Shown here: piece after piece, positions 61,901 to 64,000 of the stretch
How the letters are laid out: every line of letters begins with the position of its first letter
Numbering within the stretch: the stretch's first letter is position 1
NCBI GenBank assembly: GCA_029204225.1
Contig: CM055096.1
Span: 39,117,866-39,181,865, forward strand
DNA: 64,000 nucleotides
Direction: 5' to 3'
DNA from: Diphasiastrum complanatum
Lineage: Eukaryota > Streptophyta > Lycopodiopsida > Lycopodiales > Lycopodiaceae
Program-made: the position numbers and the translations under genes
The notes under the pieces: generated by a model
Told to the model about the DNA's origin: nothing
Database searches by the model: none
The model's input: the letters and a program-made list of their open reading frames with translations, nothing else

Positions 61901-63186
61901 TTGTCAGGTGCCAGTCATAACATCTTGACATCTACTCTATTTTTAGACATCAGATTAGCATGGTAAAAGCAAGAAATCAAGAAACTAGATAAACTAAATA
62001 ACAAATTTTGGCAAAGGTTGGGTGAGTCAAGCACACAAGGCAGGAGAACAAATTTGAGAGGTAAGAATATCTTTCAAGGTGATCTCAACTTTGCCTTCAT
62101 GGAAAAAGTGTTGAGTGATGAGCCACTAACATTTGAGAAAGCTTCTCATAATCCAAAATCTCTAGAAACTATGAATGAGGAGTATTCATCCATTGTGAAA
62201 AAGGGAACATGGGAGCTTGTACATCCTCAAGTAGCAACAAAACCCATTGGCACCAGATGGGTCTATCGCATAAAGTACCGTTCCAACAGGTCTATTGGTC
62301 ATTGGTGTTTTATTAGAGAACTGAAGCAACTCATTATATCTGTATATCTGAGCATCCCCTTGAGTGAGATAAAATAGACTATGACATTGTGCTCTCACTC
62401 TTTTATGATTAGTATTAGTTCAGCATTGAGACCACCATCACTCATGTCCTCTCTCTTTGTTCTCTCCTGTCCAGAATAGTTGGTGTTTGGTTAATCTAGG
62501 ATCAGATTTCCTACATTTATGCTCTTGTTTGCAGCTATACTCCAACCAAAAGATTTCCCATGTTTCAAATACACCTTATCTGAATTGTCTCCTCAAACTT
62601 TATGTCCAACTTACAAAAACACATCCACCTCTGCAAATTTCCAATTGTCACCATTGTCACATTAGGGAATCGCTTTGCAACGTCAAATCCTTCCAAACAA
62701 ATCTCCCTTGCTCGTAAATACTCCCTCCTTTCTACTCATCATCCATGTCTACTCACCTTCATATGTCACATGTAGTAAACACACAAGTGACAAAACACAA
62801 AAGCATGAAGATTGTTGACTACCAGACCATTACCCATCCATATATACGATGTAGTCTATGGTAACATGTATTGAAGGAAATAGGCACGCCAAAATAAAAT
62901 CCCATGCTCTAGTTTTCAAAAAGATTAATTTAAGAAACAATTGCTTCATATACTACCTGGCCACCAGCACAAAAAACTGGATACCAAGAGAAACTTCTAA
63001 CCGAATAATATCACAAAACCCATATTAAACCAAAAGAGTCAAAATCAAACACACTAACCATCAGAGGAAAGTAGTGCAGCTCTTTGAACGAGAGTTTTCA
63101 CTGTCGAGTGTTGCACTGTTAGTGCTTCTATCTGGCCCCTGTATTCTCTGACCTTCATATCTTTGAAAGTAATAAACATACCAAAT
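16516..63186 (-). CDS. POT1: POT1-like telomere-end binding protein gene (overall span)
   Basis: This single-stranded telomeric DNA binding protein should protect chromosome ends and recruit or regulate telomerase in the nucleus. Six exons on the minus strand were assembled from splice sites and phase. The first two carry [20 protein letters not shown], matching the 'GD..RF....V..Y....Q' start of a POT1 OB1 strand. They also carry [11 protein letters not shown], matching the '..L..WA' helix, and [13 protein letters not shown]. The last exons carry [20 protein letters not shown], where POT1 has its C-terminal OB strand 'DG(T/S)G', and end with [11 protein letters not shown]...[11 protein letters not shown], corresponding to the family's final C.I.SY....Y.IF.T.. 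block. Similarity to family members is recalled, not computed. The 5' exon(s) lie beyond the right edge and at least one internal exon is unaccounted for. A decayed or alternative copy cannot be excluded. Confidence 0.7.
17528..18236. mobile_element. hAT-type non-autonomous element, copy 2
   Basis: The 709-bp element is flanked by perfect 8-bp duplications AATTATAC (17520-17527 and 18237-18244). Its ends are CAAGGTTGCAG and, inverted, ATGTGTTGCAG. The words next to the ends are GATCCGGGAT, CGCGATCCGGG and GGATCGC, instead of the ATTCG-type words of copy 1. The interior shares TGCCGACTGTTTCGGGTGCG (about 17788), the GTTTTCACTC block and the GGGGGG..CCCCCC hairpins with copy 1. It has no transposase. 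It is inserted in the last intron of the POT1-like gene. Confidence 0.85.
19057..19222. repeat. ~83-bp tandem duplication in POT1 intron
   Basis: The block from GGCATTCTTGAGTGGAACAG to CTTAGTTATACATATCAAA is repeated immediately, with a few substitutions and a 3-bp deletion (second copy from about 19141). Confidence 0.85.
19289..19408. repeat. ~60-bp tandem duplication in POT1 intron
   Basis: GTAAGCAGTAGGCTCCAAAA at 19289 recurs near 19351. Both copies continue through TCACACCAC.GGAGACCT and a TTAG.AACAAC end. Confidence 0.8.
20274..20505 (-). CDS. POT1: POT1-like gene, penultimate exon
   Basis: The acceptor TTGGTCAG precedes 20505 and the donor GTGAGA follows 20274. The 232-nt exon enters in phase 2 (its first A completes AG from the upstream exon to give Arg) and leaves in phase 0. 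It reads through [40 protein letters not shown] and [18 protein letters not shown]. The KWNSLEEA stretch lies just ahead of the C-terminal OB strand, where POT1 proteins have a 'W.....A..L' segment. The CDC..PC cysteines are reminiscent of a Cys cluster but are not a clear zinc ribbon. Confidence 0.7.
20506..20658 (-). other. POT1 intron of 153 bp
   Basis: The donor is AACAG|GTATTACC and the acceptor is TTTGGTCAG. The flanking exon phases (2 and 2) agree, which supports the pairing. Confidence 0.75.
20659..20990 (-). CDS. POT1: POT1-like gene, central exon
   Basis: The acceptor CTCTATGCAG precedes 20990 and the donor GTATTACC follows 20659. The exon is 332 nt, entering in phase 0 and leaving in phase 2. 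It reads [56 protein letters not shown] and [20 protein letters not shown]. It is long, uninterrupted and rich in non-biased codons, so a real exon is likely, but this middle part of the family is poorly conserved and I cannot align it from memory. The upstream partner at 42046 leaves in phase 2, which does not fit this exon's phase 0. Confidence 0.65.
20991..22614. other. POT1 gap region, no recognised exon
   Basis: No transposon protein, RNA gene or exon could be supported on either strand. A missing POT1 exon could be hidden here but none was found by eye. Confidence 0.5.
22615..23513 (+). repeat. 5' LTR of copia-type element with internal duplication
   Basis: The LTR starts TGTTGGAATG and ends TTTCCTACA, directly before a TGGTATCAGAGCC primer-binding site (23514). 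It is 899 bp, about twice the LTR of the related elements at 27.9 and 30.6 kb, because a 397-bp segment (22634-23030, repeated from 23031 to about 23427) is tandemly duplicated. Each unit has a TATA-like GACTATATATATGTGTGCAT. The shared words CCATAGGTTACTTTGACCCAA and GTGTAACCATGG link it to the elements at 27.9-31.0 and 52.0-54.6 kb. Confidence 0.85.
23514..23526 (+). other. Primer-binding site, initiator Met tRNA type
   Basis: TGGTATCAGAGCC follows the 5' LTR directly. It marks the element as plus-oriented. Confidence 0.85.
24118..24657 (+). pseudogene. Copia gag, interrupted
   Basis: The gag ORF begins at [20 protein letters not shown] (an upstream in-frame Met is at 24058). It continues [40 protein letters not shown] and [18 protein letters not shown], the standard copia gag domain. 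It stops at 24657, where hAT-like sequence begins. The rest of the gag, all of pol and the 3' LTR are not found downstream. The intact version of this gag continuation can be seen in the element at 53.1 kb. Confidence 0.8.
24658..24900. mobile_element. hAT-type element, one end only
   Basis: CATAGTTGCAGCAAATCGCG matches the terminal sequence of copy 1 (CATAGTTGCAG plus ATCGCGATTCG words). It enters the gag ORF exactly after the codons for LPDSYH. The preceding 8 bp are ATTCTTAC. Neither a matching right end nor a second ATTCTTAC next to a CTGCAA end was found, so the element is truncated and the right limit here is nominal. Confidence 0.6.
24901..26689. other. No supported gene; possible old LTR sequence
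   Basis: Part of 25.3-25.8 kb has LTR-like features (a CTCCTATATATGTACATATC TATA-like site and GAAATTGCCATTTGG as in the LTR near 4.44 kb). No paired copy was found. No exon of the POT1-like gene was recognised here. Confidence 0.4.
26690..27941 (+). pseudogene. Decayed Ty3/gypsy RNase H to integrase C-terminus
   Basis: [20 protein letters not shown] is the RNase H start ('TDAS..A.GAVL'). ELVEIVYP and [10 protein letters not shown] are the later RNase H blocks ('EKELLA.V' and '..DH.SL'). Further on, [20 protein letters not shown] is the 'YYGPF.V...IG...Y.L.LP' segment after the integrase core, followed by CDRFHVSVL ('.P.FHVSQL'). Many stops and frameshifts are present. The reading resumes after the nested element at 31041 with a chromodomain-like DEATWDP. 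The strand is opposite to the two better preserved gypsy elements in the window. Confidence 0.7.
27942..28393 (-). repeat. LTR (3' on minus strand)
   Basis: The 452-bp LTR contains a GAAGAA-rich stretch at 27990-28020 and the complement of the CCATAGGTTACTTTGACCC word shared with the other members of the family. It is nearly the same sequence as 30583-31040. Confidence 0.9.
28581..29741 (-). CDS. Chimeric ORF: short copia gag start plus unknown C-terminus
   Basis: The 386-codon ORF is uninterrupted. Residues ~13-80 are gag-like ([34 protein letters not shown]). After that the sequence no longer matches gag. It holds Ser-rich segments, a hydrophobic segment ([20 protein letters not shown], about residue 205), [20 protein letters not shown] and a C-terminal hydrophobic stretch ([19 protein letters not shown]). 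None of this is recognised. It may be captured host sequence or strongly diverged gag. Its length without stops in a non-autonomous element is notable, but the reading may be fortuitous. Confidence 0.45.
   Translation of the reverse strand: MARDLGASRTCSGEDMLDGTNYSSWSCKLRFCIDMMIKILSVTRSILYHLRFCKTSKSAWETLLKMYRIKDSSSCFLLSTSSSLKGEEQSHAKFDHCLSTSTSLHRNVGMVKHSSSLEPFVANDGCISEELYEQASDNVLEKAEIKHSLKPFCTNGGGEKIMSISTLVQSGVLLDFLGVQSGKLLVFFLKMVDTRFSHGLLIIFSLCYIVSILLCIGNDLRKVFGQQGPHLEHFGQQSVGDFVAVGQPATTSCWLSESLRDSKASFYLGGNTHASPKSVPYADFHVLMLTSYDDGVVLPSVGEEIIDSKIRGDVMVKEYHTLLYVSCGKKTYGIMWEPLMDCKSIFRLVAGFLVTYFGWSMLVFTFRLDATTLRILHLFYIGHDWG
29742..30582 (-). other. Leader region of the non-autonomous element
   Basis: This lies between the primer-binding site and the ORF. 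It has repeated AAATCAGCA and GGCGCC words (for example around 30180, 30240, 30350 and 30480) that also occur in the leader of the element at 53.8-54.1 kb. No ORF was supported. Confidence 0.5.
30583..31040 (-). repeat. LTR (5' on minus strand)
   Basis: The 458-bp LTR starts TGTAGGAAATC on the plus strand and ends TTCTAGCA. It is followed by the GATAA duplication. Confidence 0.9.
31041..31110 (+). pseudogene. Gypsy chromodomain remnant
   Basis: [11 protein letters not shown] reads directly after the nested element. It matches the 'EATWEP' part of retrotransposon chromodomains and continues the gypsy remnant that ends at 27941. Confidence 0.6.
31111..31923. other. No supported gene
   Basis: This is the likely 3' non-coding part of the decayed gypsy copy plus unique sequence. 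A GATAGGTAGGCA repeat is present at about 31847-31870. Confidence 0.4.
31924..32964 (+). repeat. 5' LTR of copia element
   Basis: TGTTAGATTTTTTATG starts it and ...TTACGACA ends it. It contains two direct copies of a block (GACACACTGGCCAAGTGGCC near 32091, with CAACACACTGGCCAAATGGC near 32188) and many CACCTTCGCC words. A TATA-like CTCTATATTAGC is near 32647. Confidence 0.9.
32965..32976 (+). other. Primer-binding site, initiator Met tRNA type
   Basis: TGGTATCAGAGC follows the 5' LTR directly. Confidence 0.85.
33123..33900 (+). pseudogene. Copia gag with damaged zinc knuckle
   Basis: The gag domain (UBN2 type) is clear: [57 protein letters not shown]-like and [18 protein letters not shown], up to a stop at 33669. 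A Ser-rich linker in the same general frame leads to [19 protein letters not shown]. This is a CX2CX4HX4C knuckle in which the last Cys is Tyr, so zinc binding should be weakened. A leading ATG exists at 33156, but the family start is usually further upstream. Confidence 0.8.
33882..34250 (+). pseudogene. Copia protease
   Basis: [20 protein letters not shown] is the retropepsin active site (LDSGATQHM). [20 protein letters not shown] is the following flap region. The frame is broken near 34200 ahead of NLTKNLLSV. Confidence 0.85.
34370..35081 (+). pseudogene. Copia pre-integrase and integrase, 5' part
   Basis: [17 protein letters not shown] with [14 protein letters not shown] gives the HHCC zinc domain. 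[20 protein letters not shown] and [20 protein letters not shown] are the first part of the core. Across a frameshift near 34805, GGEYISTEF-like sequence and YSPQSN follow, then a decayed [17 protein letters not shown]. The frame ends at the nested gypsy LTR at 35082, inside VWTGSKPSLKH, and resumes at 38805. Confidence 0.8.
35082..35439 (-). repeat. Gypsy LTR (3' on minus strand)
   Basis: The 358-bp LTR starts TGTAATAGATCC and ends CGAGCTCGTAACA. Confidence 0.92.
35451..36557 (-). pseudogene. Gypsy integrase and chromodomain, nested copy
   Basis: The minus-strand reading starts with the zinc-domain end [39 protein letters not shown] carries the first catalytic Asp region. A deletion near 36220 removes sequence around the second Asp. 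[20 protein letters not shown] follows, then the C-terminal [20 protein letters not shown] and [13 protein letters not shown], and finally a chromodomain ([19 protein letters not shown]). Several frame breaks make it inactive. Confidence 0.85.
36589..37540 (-). pseudogene. Gypsy gag, nested copy
   Basis: The reading contains [20 protein letters not shown] and [20 protein letters not shown] at the N-terminal side, then decayed core gag. It ends with [20 protein letters not shown] and [18 protein letters not shown]. Directly after that the sequence jumps to the end of the RNase H-integrase linker, which marks the internal deletion. The start near 37538 corresponds to [10 protein letters not shown] of the intact element. 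Confidence 0.8.
37541..38442 (-). other. Gypsy leader region, nested copy
   Basis: This is non-coding sequence between the primer-binding site and gag, similar to 49394-50289 of the better preserved element. It has several CAGCGATGGA-like words. Confidence 0.7.
38443..38799 (-). repeat. Gypsy LTR (5' on minus strand)
   Basis: The 357-bp LTR is a copy of 35082-35439. The primer site on its left (complement of about 38428-38441) places it as the 5' LTR in element orientation. Confidence 0.92.
38805..40680 (+). pseudogene. Copia integrase end, RT and RNase H
   Basis: After the nested insertion the frame resumes with [21 protein letters not shown] begins with [20 protein letters not shown] and a shifted ..[10 protein letters not shown]. 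It continues [57 protein letters not shown] and [12 protein letters not shown], the catalytic YVDD box. Frames shift near 39810 and 40230. RNase H reads [57 protein letters not shown] and a terminal [19 protein letters not shown], typical of the end, is replaced by VKART. The purine tract follows at 40680. Confidence 0.85.
40689..41740 (+). repeat. 3' LTR of copia element
   Basis: The 1052-bp LTR starts TGTTAGATTTTTTATG and ends TTTTACTACA. It shares the internal GACACACTGGCC block duplication with the 5' LTR. By eye there are a few dozen differences from the 5' LTR, so the insertion is not recent. Confidence 0.9.
42046..42140 (-). CDS. POT1: POT1-like gene, third recognised exon
   Basis: The acceptor TATATTTTAG precedes 42140 and the donor GTCAGCTG follows 42046. 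The exon is 95 nt, entering in phase 0 and leaving in phase 2. It reads [20 protein letters not shown] then [11 protein letters not shown]. The Met is internal, because the upstream exon joins in phase 0 to give ...TPLHHMSLL, comparable to the strand after '.P...F.L.CQLL' in POT1 OB1. The next exon of the gene, which should begin in phase 2, was not recognised. Confidence 0.65.
42141..42285 (-). other. POT1 intron of 145 bp
   Basis: The donor is CATCAT|GTGAGTTT and the acceptor is TATTTTAG. Both flanking exons are in phase 0 at this junction. Confidence 0.7.
42286..42416 (-). CDS. POT1: POT1-like gene, second recognised exon
   Basis: The acceptor GGCATGCAG precedes 42416 and the donor GTGAGT follows 42286. 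The exon is 131 nt. Its first two bases complete a Gly codon started in the exon at 63059, and it leaves in phase 0. It reads [40 protein letters not shown] and LHH. The L..VAYWA helix and TLL......P segment correspond to the last part of the POT1 OB1 fold. Confidence 0.72.
42589..43348. mobile_element. hAT-like element with GGAAC/GTTCC repeats
   Basis: The 760-bp element is flanked by a perfect 8-bp duplication TTCCATGC (42581-42588 and 43349-43356). The ends are CATAGTTCCCGGGAAC and, inverted, CATTGTTACCCGTTCC. The same CATxGTT start is seen in the other hAT-type copies of this window. The body is saturated with GGAAC, GTTCC, AGGAAC and TAGGAA words, in both orientations. No transposase or other ORF is supported. 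Confidence 0.75.
43349..44281. other. Intron sequence, no supported gene
   Basis: The stretch has no recognisable gene or repeat apart from scattered CCCAGC words near 43.9-44.05 kb. Confidence 0.5.
44282..44637 (-). repeat. Gypsy LTR (3' on minus strand)
   Basis: The 356-bp LTR starts TGTAATAGCTCC and ends CGAGCTCGTAACA. Confidence 0.93.
44649..45449 (-). pseudogene. Gypsy integrase C-terminal half and chromodomain
   Basis: The reading begins [20 protein letters not shown], the integrase core segment with the catalytic Glu. It then has [20 protein letters not shown] and [20 protein letters not shown]. The post-core [20 protein letters not shown] and [18 protein letters not shown] follow. 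A chromodomain closes it ([20 protein letters not shown]). The chromodomain is thought to direct integration to particular chromatin in chromoviruses. The upstream frame is offset, so the polyprotein is not continuous here. Confidence 0.92.
45446..46631 (-). pseudogene. Gypsy RNase H and integrase N-terminal half
   Basis: Starting at 46631 the reading gives [40 protein letters not shown] and [20 protein letters not shown], a complete RNase H. An acidic linker with [17 protein letters not shown] follows, then the HHCC zinc domain ([35 protein letters not shown]). A frame break near 45710 precedes [20 protein letters not shown], the first catalytic Asp region. A second break near 45470 separates it from the next part. 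Confidence 0.92.
46598..49393 (-). CDS. Gypsy gag-protease-RT ORF
   Basis: The 931-codon uninterrupted ORF starts [15 protein letters not shown]. Gag core lies around residues 120-290 ([40 protein letters not shown]). A zinc knuckle [14 protein letters not shown] is near residue 340. Protease near residue 430 has [12 protein letters not shown], with Asp instead of Ser in the usual DSG. RT follows: [20 protein letters not shown] near 680, [15 protein letters not shown] and [14 protein letters not shown] near 780 with the catalytic DD. The ORF stops just as RNase H should begin. The frame then continues at 46631 after a shift. Confidence 0.93.
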   Translation of the reverse strand: MTTPQGPDQPQERGFDELETEALAYRKGKEPMEVEEQEQFAEELVTKEQFLQLVTEVDELKLALANFKSSVDDSFAELKSLILSSAKGSLPSTSQLSPSPLPSVSGETLQSHPSVFKDLKPPTFNGEEKDRNADILQTFLSKWKNIHALKQTPDHLQAIDASLSLGPMAYKWWLNLQETGQTPRSWKAFEKAFLREFLPENELDRAWEAWERTVMDKSLIPYISQYREAILKIKNMDDYQKIRGFVRGLKDEYKVEVQRNSPSTLEQALRYAQIYDDSVGRKKARQQPLFEQPSQKDFQFKKKFLKRKKEVKFKSEAPQKRPSLIQPLKPDDFEKAKQERLCFVCMGKGHTVRQCPKGPFTKKDKKDKKQVHLVQTVCFPSDSAASEIKVYHEDHEHCCQLTSAMLARPFSFGPHDLVRMHGKVGNQSVRVMVDDGATHNFINHTLVKKLKLPEVPSQHRYIVSLAKGEDKKIWETMVSKLNLGIQGYQDEINFQIMHLDRTDIVLGRDWLYSLGPSLHRNYQENTLSFQHKGREIQLHGEHDVPNSPMVCSSELCQLIVDEDYQVFLCDFQFIPEVSISSSIQQKISKLETLLSKFKDVFPEDLPHGLPPSREVDHVINLVPGTAPVSKPPYRVSRTEDEEITRQLTDYLGKGQIQTNSSPWASPVLLVKKKEGSMRLCVDYRALNKVTIKNKYPMPRAYELFDQLDGAKFFSKIDLRSGYHQVRIKSEDVLKTAFRTRHGHYEFKMMPFGLTNAPATFMTLMNSVLRPYLGKFVVVFLDDILVYSKTRKEHLKHLRKVFRLLRKHKLYAKQSKCEFFVEEVAYLGHIISSDGIKMDPNKVKAILSWLRPQNILELQIFLGLAGYYRRFVKEYAQIAVPMTNLLKGKGKEFIWESAQQESFDALKTALATAPVLKVVSHLWSKQMLATLQ
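49394..50289 (-). other. Gypsy leader region
   Basis: This untranslated sequence between the primer-binding site and gag corresponds to 37541-38442 in the nested copy. The primer site is the complement of about 50275-50288. Confidence 0.75.
50290..50647 (-). repeat. Gypsy LTR (5' on minus strand)
   Basis: The 358-bp LTR is nearly identical to 44282-44637. It is followed by the CCTAC duplication. Confidence 0.93.
50653..52045. other. Intron sequence with a (TG)n run
   Basis: No gene is supported. A TG-rich microsatellite (TGTGTGTGTGCGTGTGTGTG type) lies at about 51990-52014, followed by GCGCACGCGCAAGC. Confidence 0.5.
52046..52477 (-). repeat. LTR (3' on minus strand)
   Basis: The 432-bp copy ends ATTTCTAACA. 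Its outer start has mutated from TGAAGGCAAAC to TAAAGGAAAAC. Confidence 0.8.
52515..53543 (-). pseudogene. Copia gag joined to the RNase H tail
   Basis: Minus-strand gag begins [20 protein letters not shown] and continues [20 protein letters not shown], then after a frame break [20 protein letters not shown] and [20 protein letters not shown], with a Lys/Gly-rich stretch and a degenerate knuckle. In the same frame the protein then reads [20 protein letters not shown] and [11 protein letters not shown], which is RNase H. After another frame break it reads [20 protein letters not shown], the C-terminal copia 'D..TK.L'. Protease, integrase and RT are absent, so an internal deletion has joined gag to RNase H in frame. 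Confidence 0.85.
53544..54156 (-). other. Leader region of the copia-type element
   Basis: It carries AAAATCAGCA and GGGCACC words similar to those at 30.1-30.5 kb. No ORF is supported. A minus-strand frame at 53663-54046 is long but has no recognised motif. Confidence 0.5.
54157..54575 (-). repeat. LTR (5' on minus strand)
   Basis: The 419-bp copy starts TGAAGGCAAACAAG and ends ATTTCTAACA. Confidence 0.85.
54576..56575. other. Intron sequence, no supported gene
   Basis: The stretch has no recognised transposon protein or repeat. A short TG repeat occurs near 55521. Confidence 0.45.
56576..57375 (+). pseudogene. Scrambled copia fragments (RT piece then integrase piece)
   Basis: A degenerate RT segment comes first: [13 protein letters not shown], then [20 protein letters not shown], matching the region after the YVDD box. 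It is followed by integrase pieces in the order [25 protein letters not shown] and [18 protein letters not shown], then [12 protein letters not shown]. Integrase normally precedes RT in copia, so the pieces are out of order. Several stops are present. Confidence 0.65.
57528..57580. repeat. Partial LTR end abutting an LTR start
   Basis: This 53-bp piece (AACATTAGAATTATGGGGCA..AATTACATGCGGGACATGAAAC) is similar to the end of the LTR at about 58032-58082 (AGCATTGGAATTATTGAGCA..AATTACATGCGAGACACGACA). It lies directly before the LTR start at 57581. Confidence 0.6.
57581..58082 (-). repeat. LTR (3' on minus strand)
   Basis: The 502-bp LTR is defined by its TG start, its end at a purine tract, and similarity of its first ~100 bp to 61902-62005. 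Confidence 0.7.
58986..59291 (-). CDS. Element ORF, 101 aa, unknown
   Basis: The reading is acidic and ATG-initiated: [60 protein letters not shown]. It lies between the two LTRs on the element strand. I do not recognise it. It may be one part of the same decayed protein as 60375-61010. Confidence 0.3.
   Translation of the reverse strand: MITSDQDQQSDQLHLIYQVGEDDHLGTKESTPLSTMDACCKEINYESFQFAMEYVEVILKDENDSILYEKMYGDVLNSEETLLFHGYLFFSNFSQMDSQEK
60375..61010 (-). pseudogene. Acidic Asp/Gln/Asn-rich ORF with two stops
   Basis: On the minus strand from about 61008, one frame reads [20 protein letters not shown], then a stop, then [40 protein letters not shown] and similar short units of the form '(D/E)DC(D/N)Q.E.(F/Y)'. 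After a second stop and a frame shift near 60560 it ends [20 protein letters not shown] and [20 protein letters not shown]. The overlapping Met-rich reading of the same DNA in another frame is a shadow. The repeated Cys/acidic units are distinctive, but the function is unknown. Confidence 0.45.
62018..62310 (+). pseudogene. Copia linker and RT start fragment
   Basis: [20 protein letters not shown] and [20 protein letters not shown] are followed by [13 protein letters not shown], the first RT block of copia elements. No earlier or later RT blocks follow, so it is a short fragment abutting the LTR remnant. Confidence 0.8.
62311..63058. other. Intron sequence, no supported gene
   Basis: This is the distal part of the 20.6-kb POT1 intron. 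No repeat or ORF is supported. Confidence 0.5.
63059..63186 (-). CDS. POT1: POT1-like gene, first exon in the window
   Basis: The acceptor ATTTTCTGACAG precedes 63186 and the donor GTTAGT follows 63059. The exon is 128 nt. Its first base completes a codon from an upstream exon and its last base opens the Gly codon finished at 42416. It reads [20 protein letters not shown] then [20 protein letters not shown] and SDG. The run G.(F/I)...F...KV.EY.GQ..A is the OB1 strand where POT1 binds telomeric DNA. The start codon and the beginning of OB1 must lie beyond 63186, and none of it was recognised up to 64000. Confidence 0.7.
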
Positions 63187-64000
63187 CTGTCAGAAAATTA
63201 AATCTAGAAACTGCATTTTAGTTTTCCTTTCAATTGATGAACAAACCACACAAAGAATGCAAACGAACCAGCATGCCACAGGAAAGAGTGCAGAAGGTGG
63301 TTAGAGAATAAAAAAGACAAAATTGTGCAAGTGGAGAGCAAGAAAATGACCCTACGAGGACTAGGTCTAGCATCTAAATACACTTTTCCTTTGAACAAAC
63401 CAAGCAAATATCGGTAAAGCCAAAAACCTTCGAAACTTGTATGGACTTGACGAACACAATGTTTTGCATTTTGCTAACACCAGTAAATTGGTGAAAGTAC
63501 GCACAAAAATGACAAACACAACAGATTTGCTACAAAAATTACATTAATCTACTCGTTAGGTATCTGACAAATATGTAAATGTGAGTGCAACTAGTCGACC
63601 ACAAAATGCACACAAAACATACAAGACATCCAATGATTATTTACTCTTTAGCACATCCTAGATACTAAGTTGTAGCATATCTAGTCAGGAAATTCCAAAC
63701 TTCAAGAAATACGCTTATAGAAGTAATGTGAATGGGAGCAGATGAGAACAGCCAGGATAAATCAGTTGGCTACGGCTTCAAAGATGACACTCGTTCCTCA
63801 AGAAATATGGGAGGAGGTTGATTGCACAACTAAGTGCACAAGCAATAACTATAGCAGGTGATAAGGACTGGGGAAAGTAAAAAATTTGATTGATTTCTAA
63901 ATTTAGTATATAATTTCATCACCTAAAAGCTGACTGACACTATGTGACGTGTTAAATTTGCTTGTATTATAGCAATTCTTATAGAGCAAGGCTTCATTTA
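63187..64000. other. Probable POT1 upstream intron, no recognised exon
   Basis: A minus-strand frame at 63204-63407 (KVYLDARPSPRRVIFLLS...) is open but joins neither side in a POT1-like way. It was not called as an exon. The rest shows nothing. Confidence 0.4.

Larger units (their letters stand above)
57581..62005 (-). mobile_element. LTR element with acidic ORF, no recognised pol
   Basis: The left LTR (57581-58082) starts TGTCATGTGCCC and ends CGAGACACGACA. A purine tract (complement of CTCCCCCTACTT) follows it, as in a minus-oriented element. A second LTR starts at 61902 (TGTCAGGTGCCAG) with a primer-like TTTGATATCAAAGC on the element side (complement of about 61885-61899, a few changes from TGGTATCAGAGC). 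The second LTR is recognisable only to about 62005, where a copia fragment begins. Minus-strand ORFs at 58986-59291 and 60375-61010 lie between; none shows integrase, RT or RNase H motifs. Confidence 0.65.
42417..63058 (-). other. POT1 intron of 20.6 kb, filled with transposons
   Basis: The donor is TCTGATG|GTTAGT at 63058 and the acceptor GGCATGCAG at 42417. Phases on both sides agree (1 and 1). It holds the GGAAC-rich hAT-like element, a full gypsy element, two LTR elements and several copia fragments. Confidence 0.7.

Noticed and set aside
63204-63407. Minus-strand frame KVYLDARPSPRRVIFLLS as the upstream POT1 exon
   Set aside because: It does not connect to the exon at 63186 in the needed phase with a clear donor, and its hydrophobic tail does not look like an OB fold.
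1-64000. CRISPR arrays, bacterial operons, rRNA or tRNA genes
   Set aside because: No regularly spaced repeats, ribosomal sequence or tRNA cloverleaf was seen. The TGGTATCAGAGC sites are retrotransposon primer-binding sites, not tRNA genes.

Overview
This window is nuclear DNA from a land plant. It contains a multi-exon gene with GT..AG introns, a leucine-rich-repeat receptor-type protein, and Ty1/copia and Ty3/gypsy LTR retrotransposons primed by initiator-Met tRNA (TGGTATCAGAGC-type sites). Many of the elements sit inside one another. Genes are sparse and introns are full of transposons, as in ferns, lycophytes or gymnosperms, but the sequence alone does not fix the species.

The main host gene is on the minus strand. 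Six exons were assembled by hand: 63186-63059, 42416-42286, 42140-42046, 20990-20659, 20505-20274 and 16929-16516. They encode a protein that resembles POT1, the single-stranded telomere-end binding protein, at both its N-terminal OB fold and its C-terminus. Splice sites and phases agree at four of five junctions. The fifth (42046 to 20990) does not agree in phase, so at least one exon between them is missing or unrecognised. The 5' end lies beyond the right edge. One intron is 20.6 kb and a second gap is 21 kb, and together they hold most of the transposons listed here.

Layout. 1-0.5 kb: C-terminus of an LRR protein (+), then a decayed kinase remnant. 2.4-2.7 kb: orphan ORF. 3.1-4.6 kb: copia RT/RNase H remnant and LTR start. 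6.5-7.25 kb: C-terminus of a PIF1-type helicase (-), possibly from a Helitron. 7.3-9.6 kb: copia gag/protease element (-) with unusual downstream ORFs. 9.6-13.3 kb: copia pol (+), interrupted by a 1-kb element with long inverted repeats. 13.87-14.28 kb: small membrane-anchored or secreted ORF (+). 15.6-16.2 and 17.5-18.2 kb: two hAT-type non-autonomous elements with perfect 8-bp target duplications. 16.5-21.0 kb: the last three POT1 exons. 22.6-24.7 kb: half of a copia-type element. 26.7-31.1 kb: decayed gypsy pol interrupted by a 3.1-kb non-autonomous copia-type element. 31.9-41.7 kb: copia element containing a nested, internally deleted gypsy element. 42.0-42.4 kb: two POT1 exons. 42.6-43.35 kb: a further hAT-like element. 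44.3-50.6 kb: nearly intact young gypsy chromovirus. 52.0-54.6 kb: non-autonomous copia-type element. 56.6-62.3 kb: copia fragments around an LTR element carrying an acidic ORF. 63.06-63.19 kb: first POT1 exon in the window.

The most notable points are the POT1-like gene with transposon-filled introns, a group of hAT-like elements whose dense end repeats differ in sequence between copies while the outer TIR start is kept, and several LTR elements in which the usual pol region is replaced by ORFs not recognised as retroviral.
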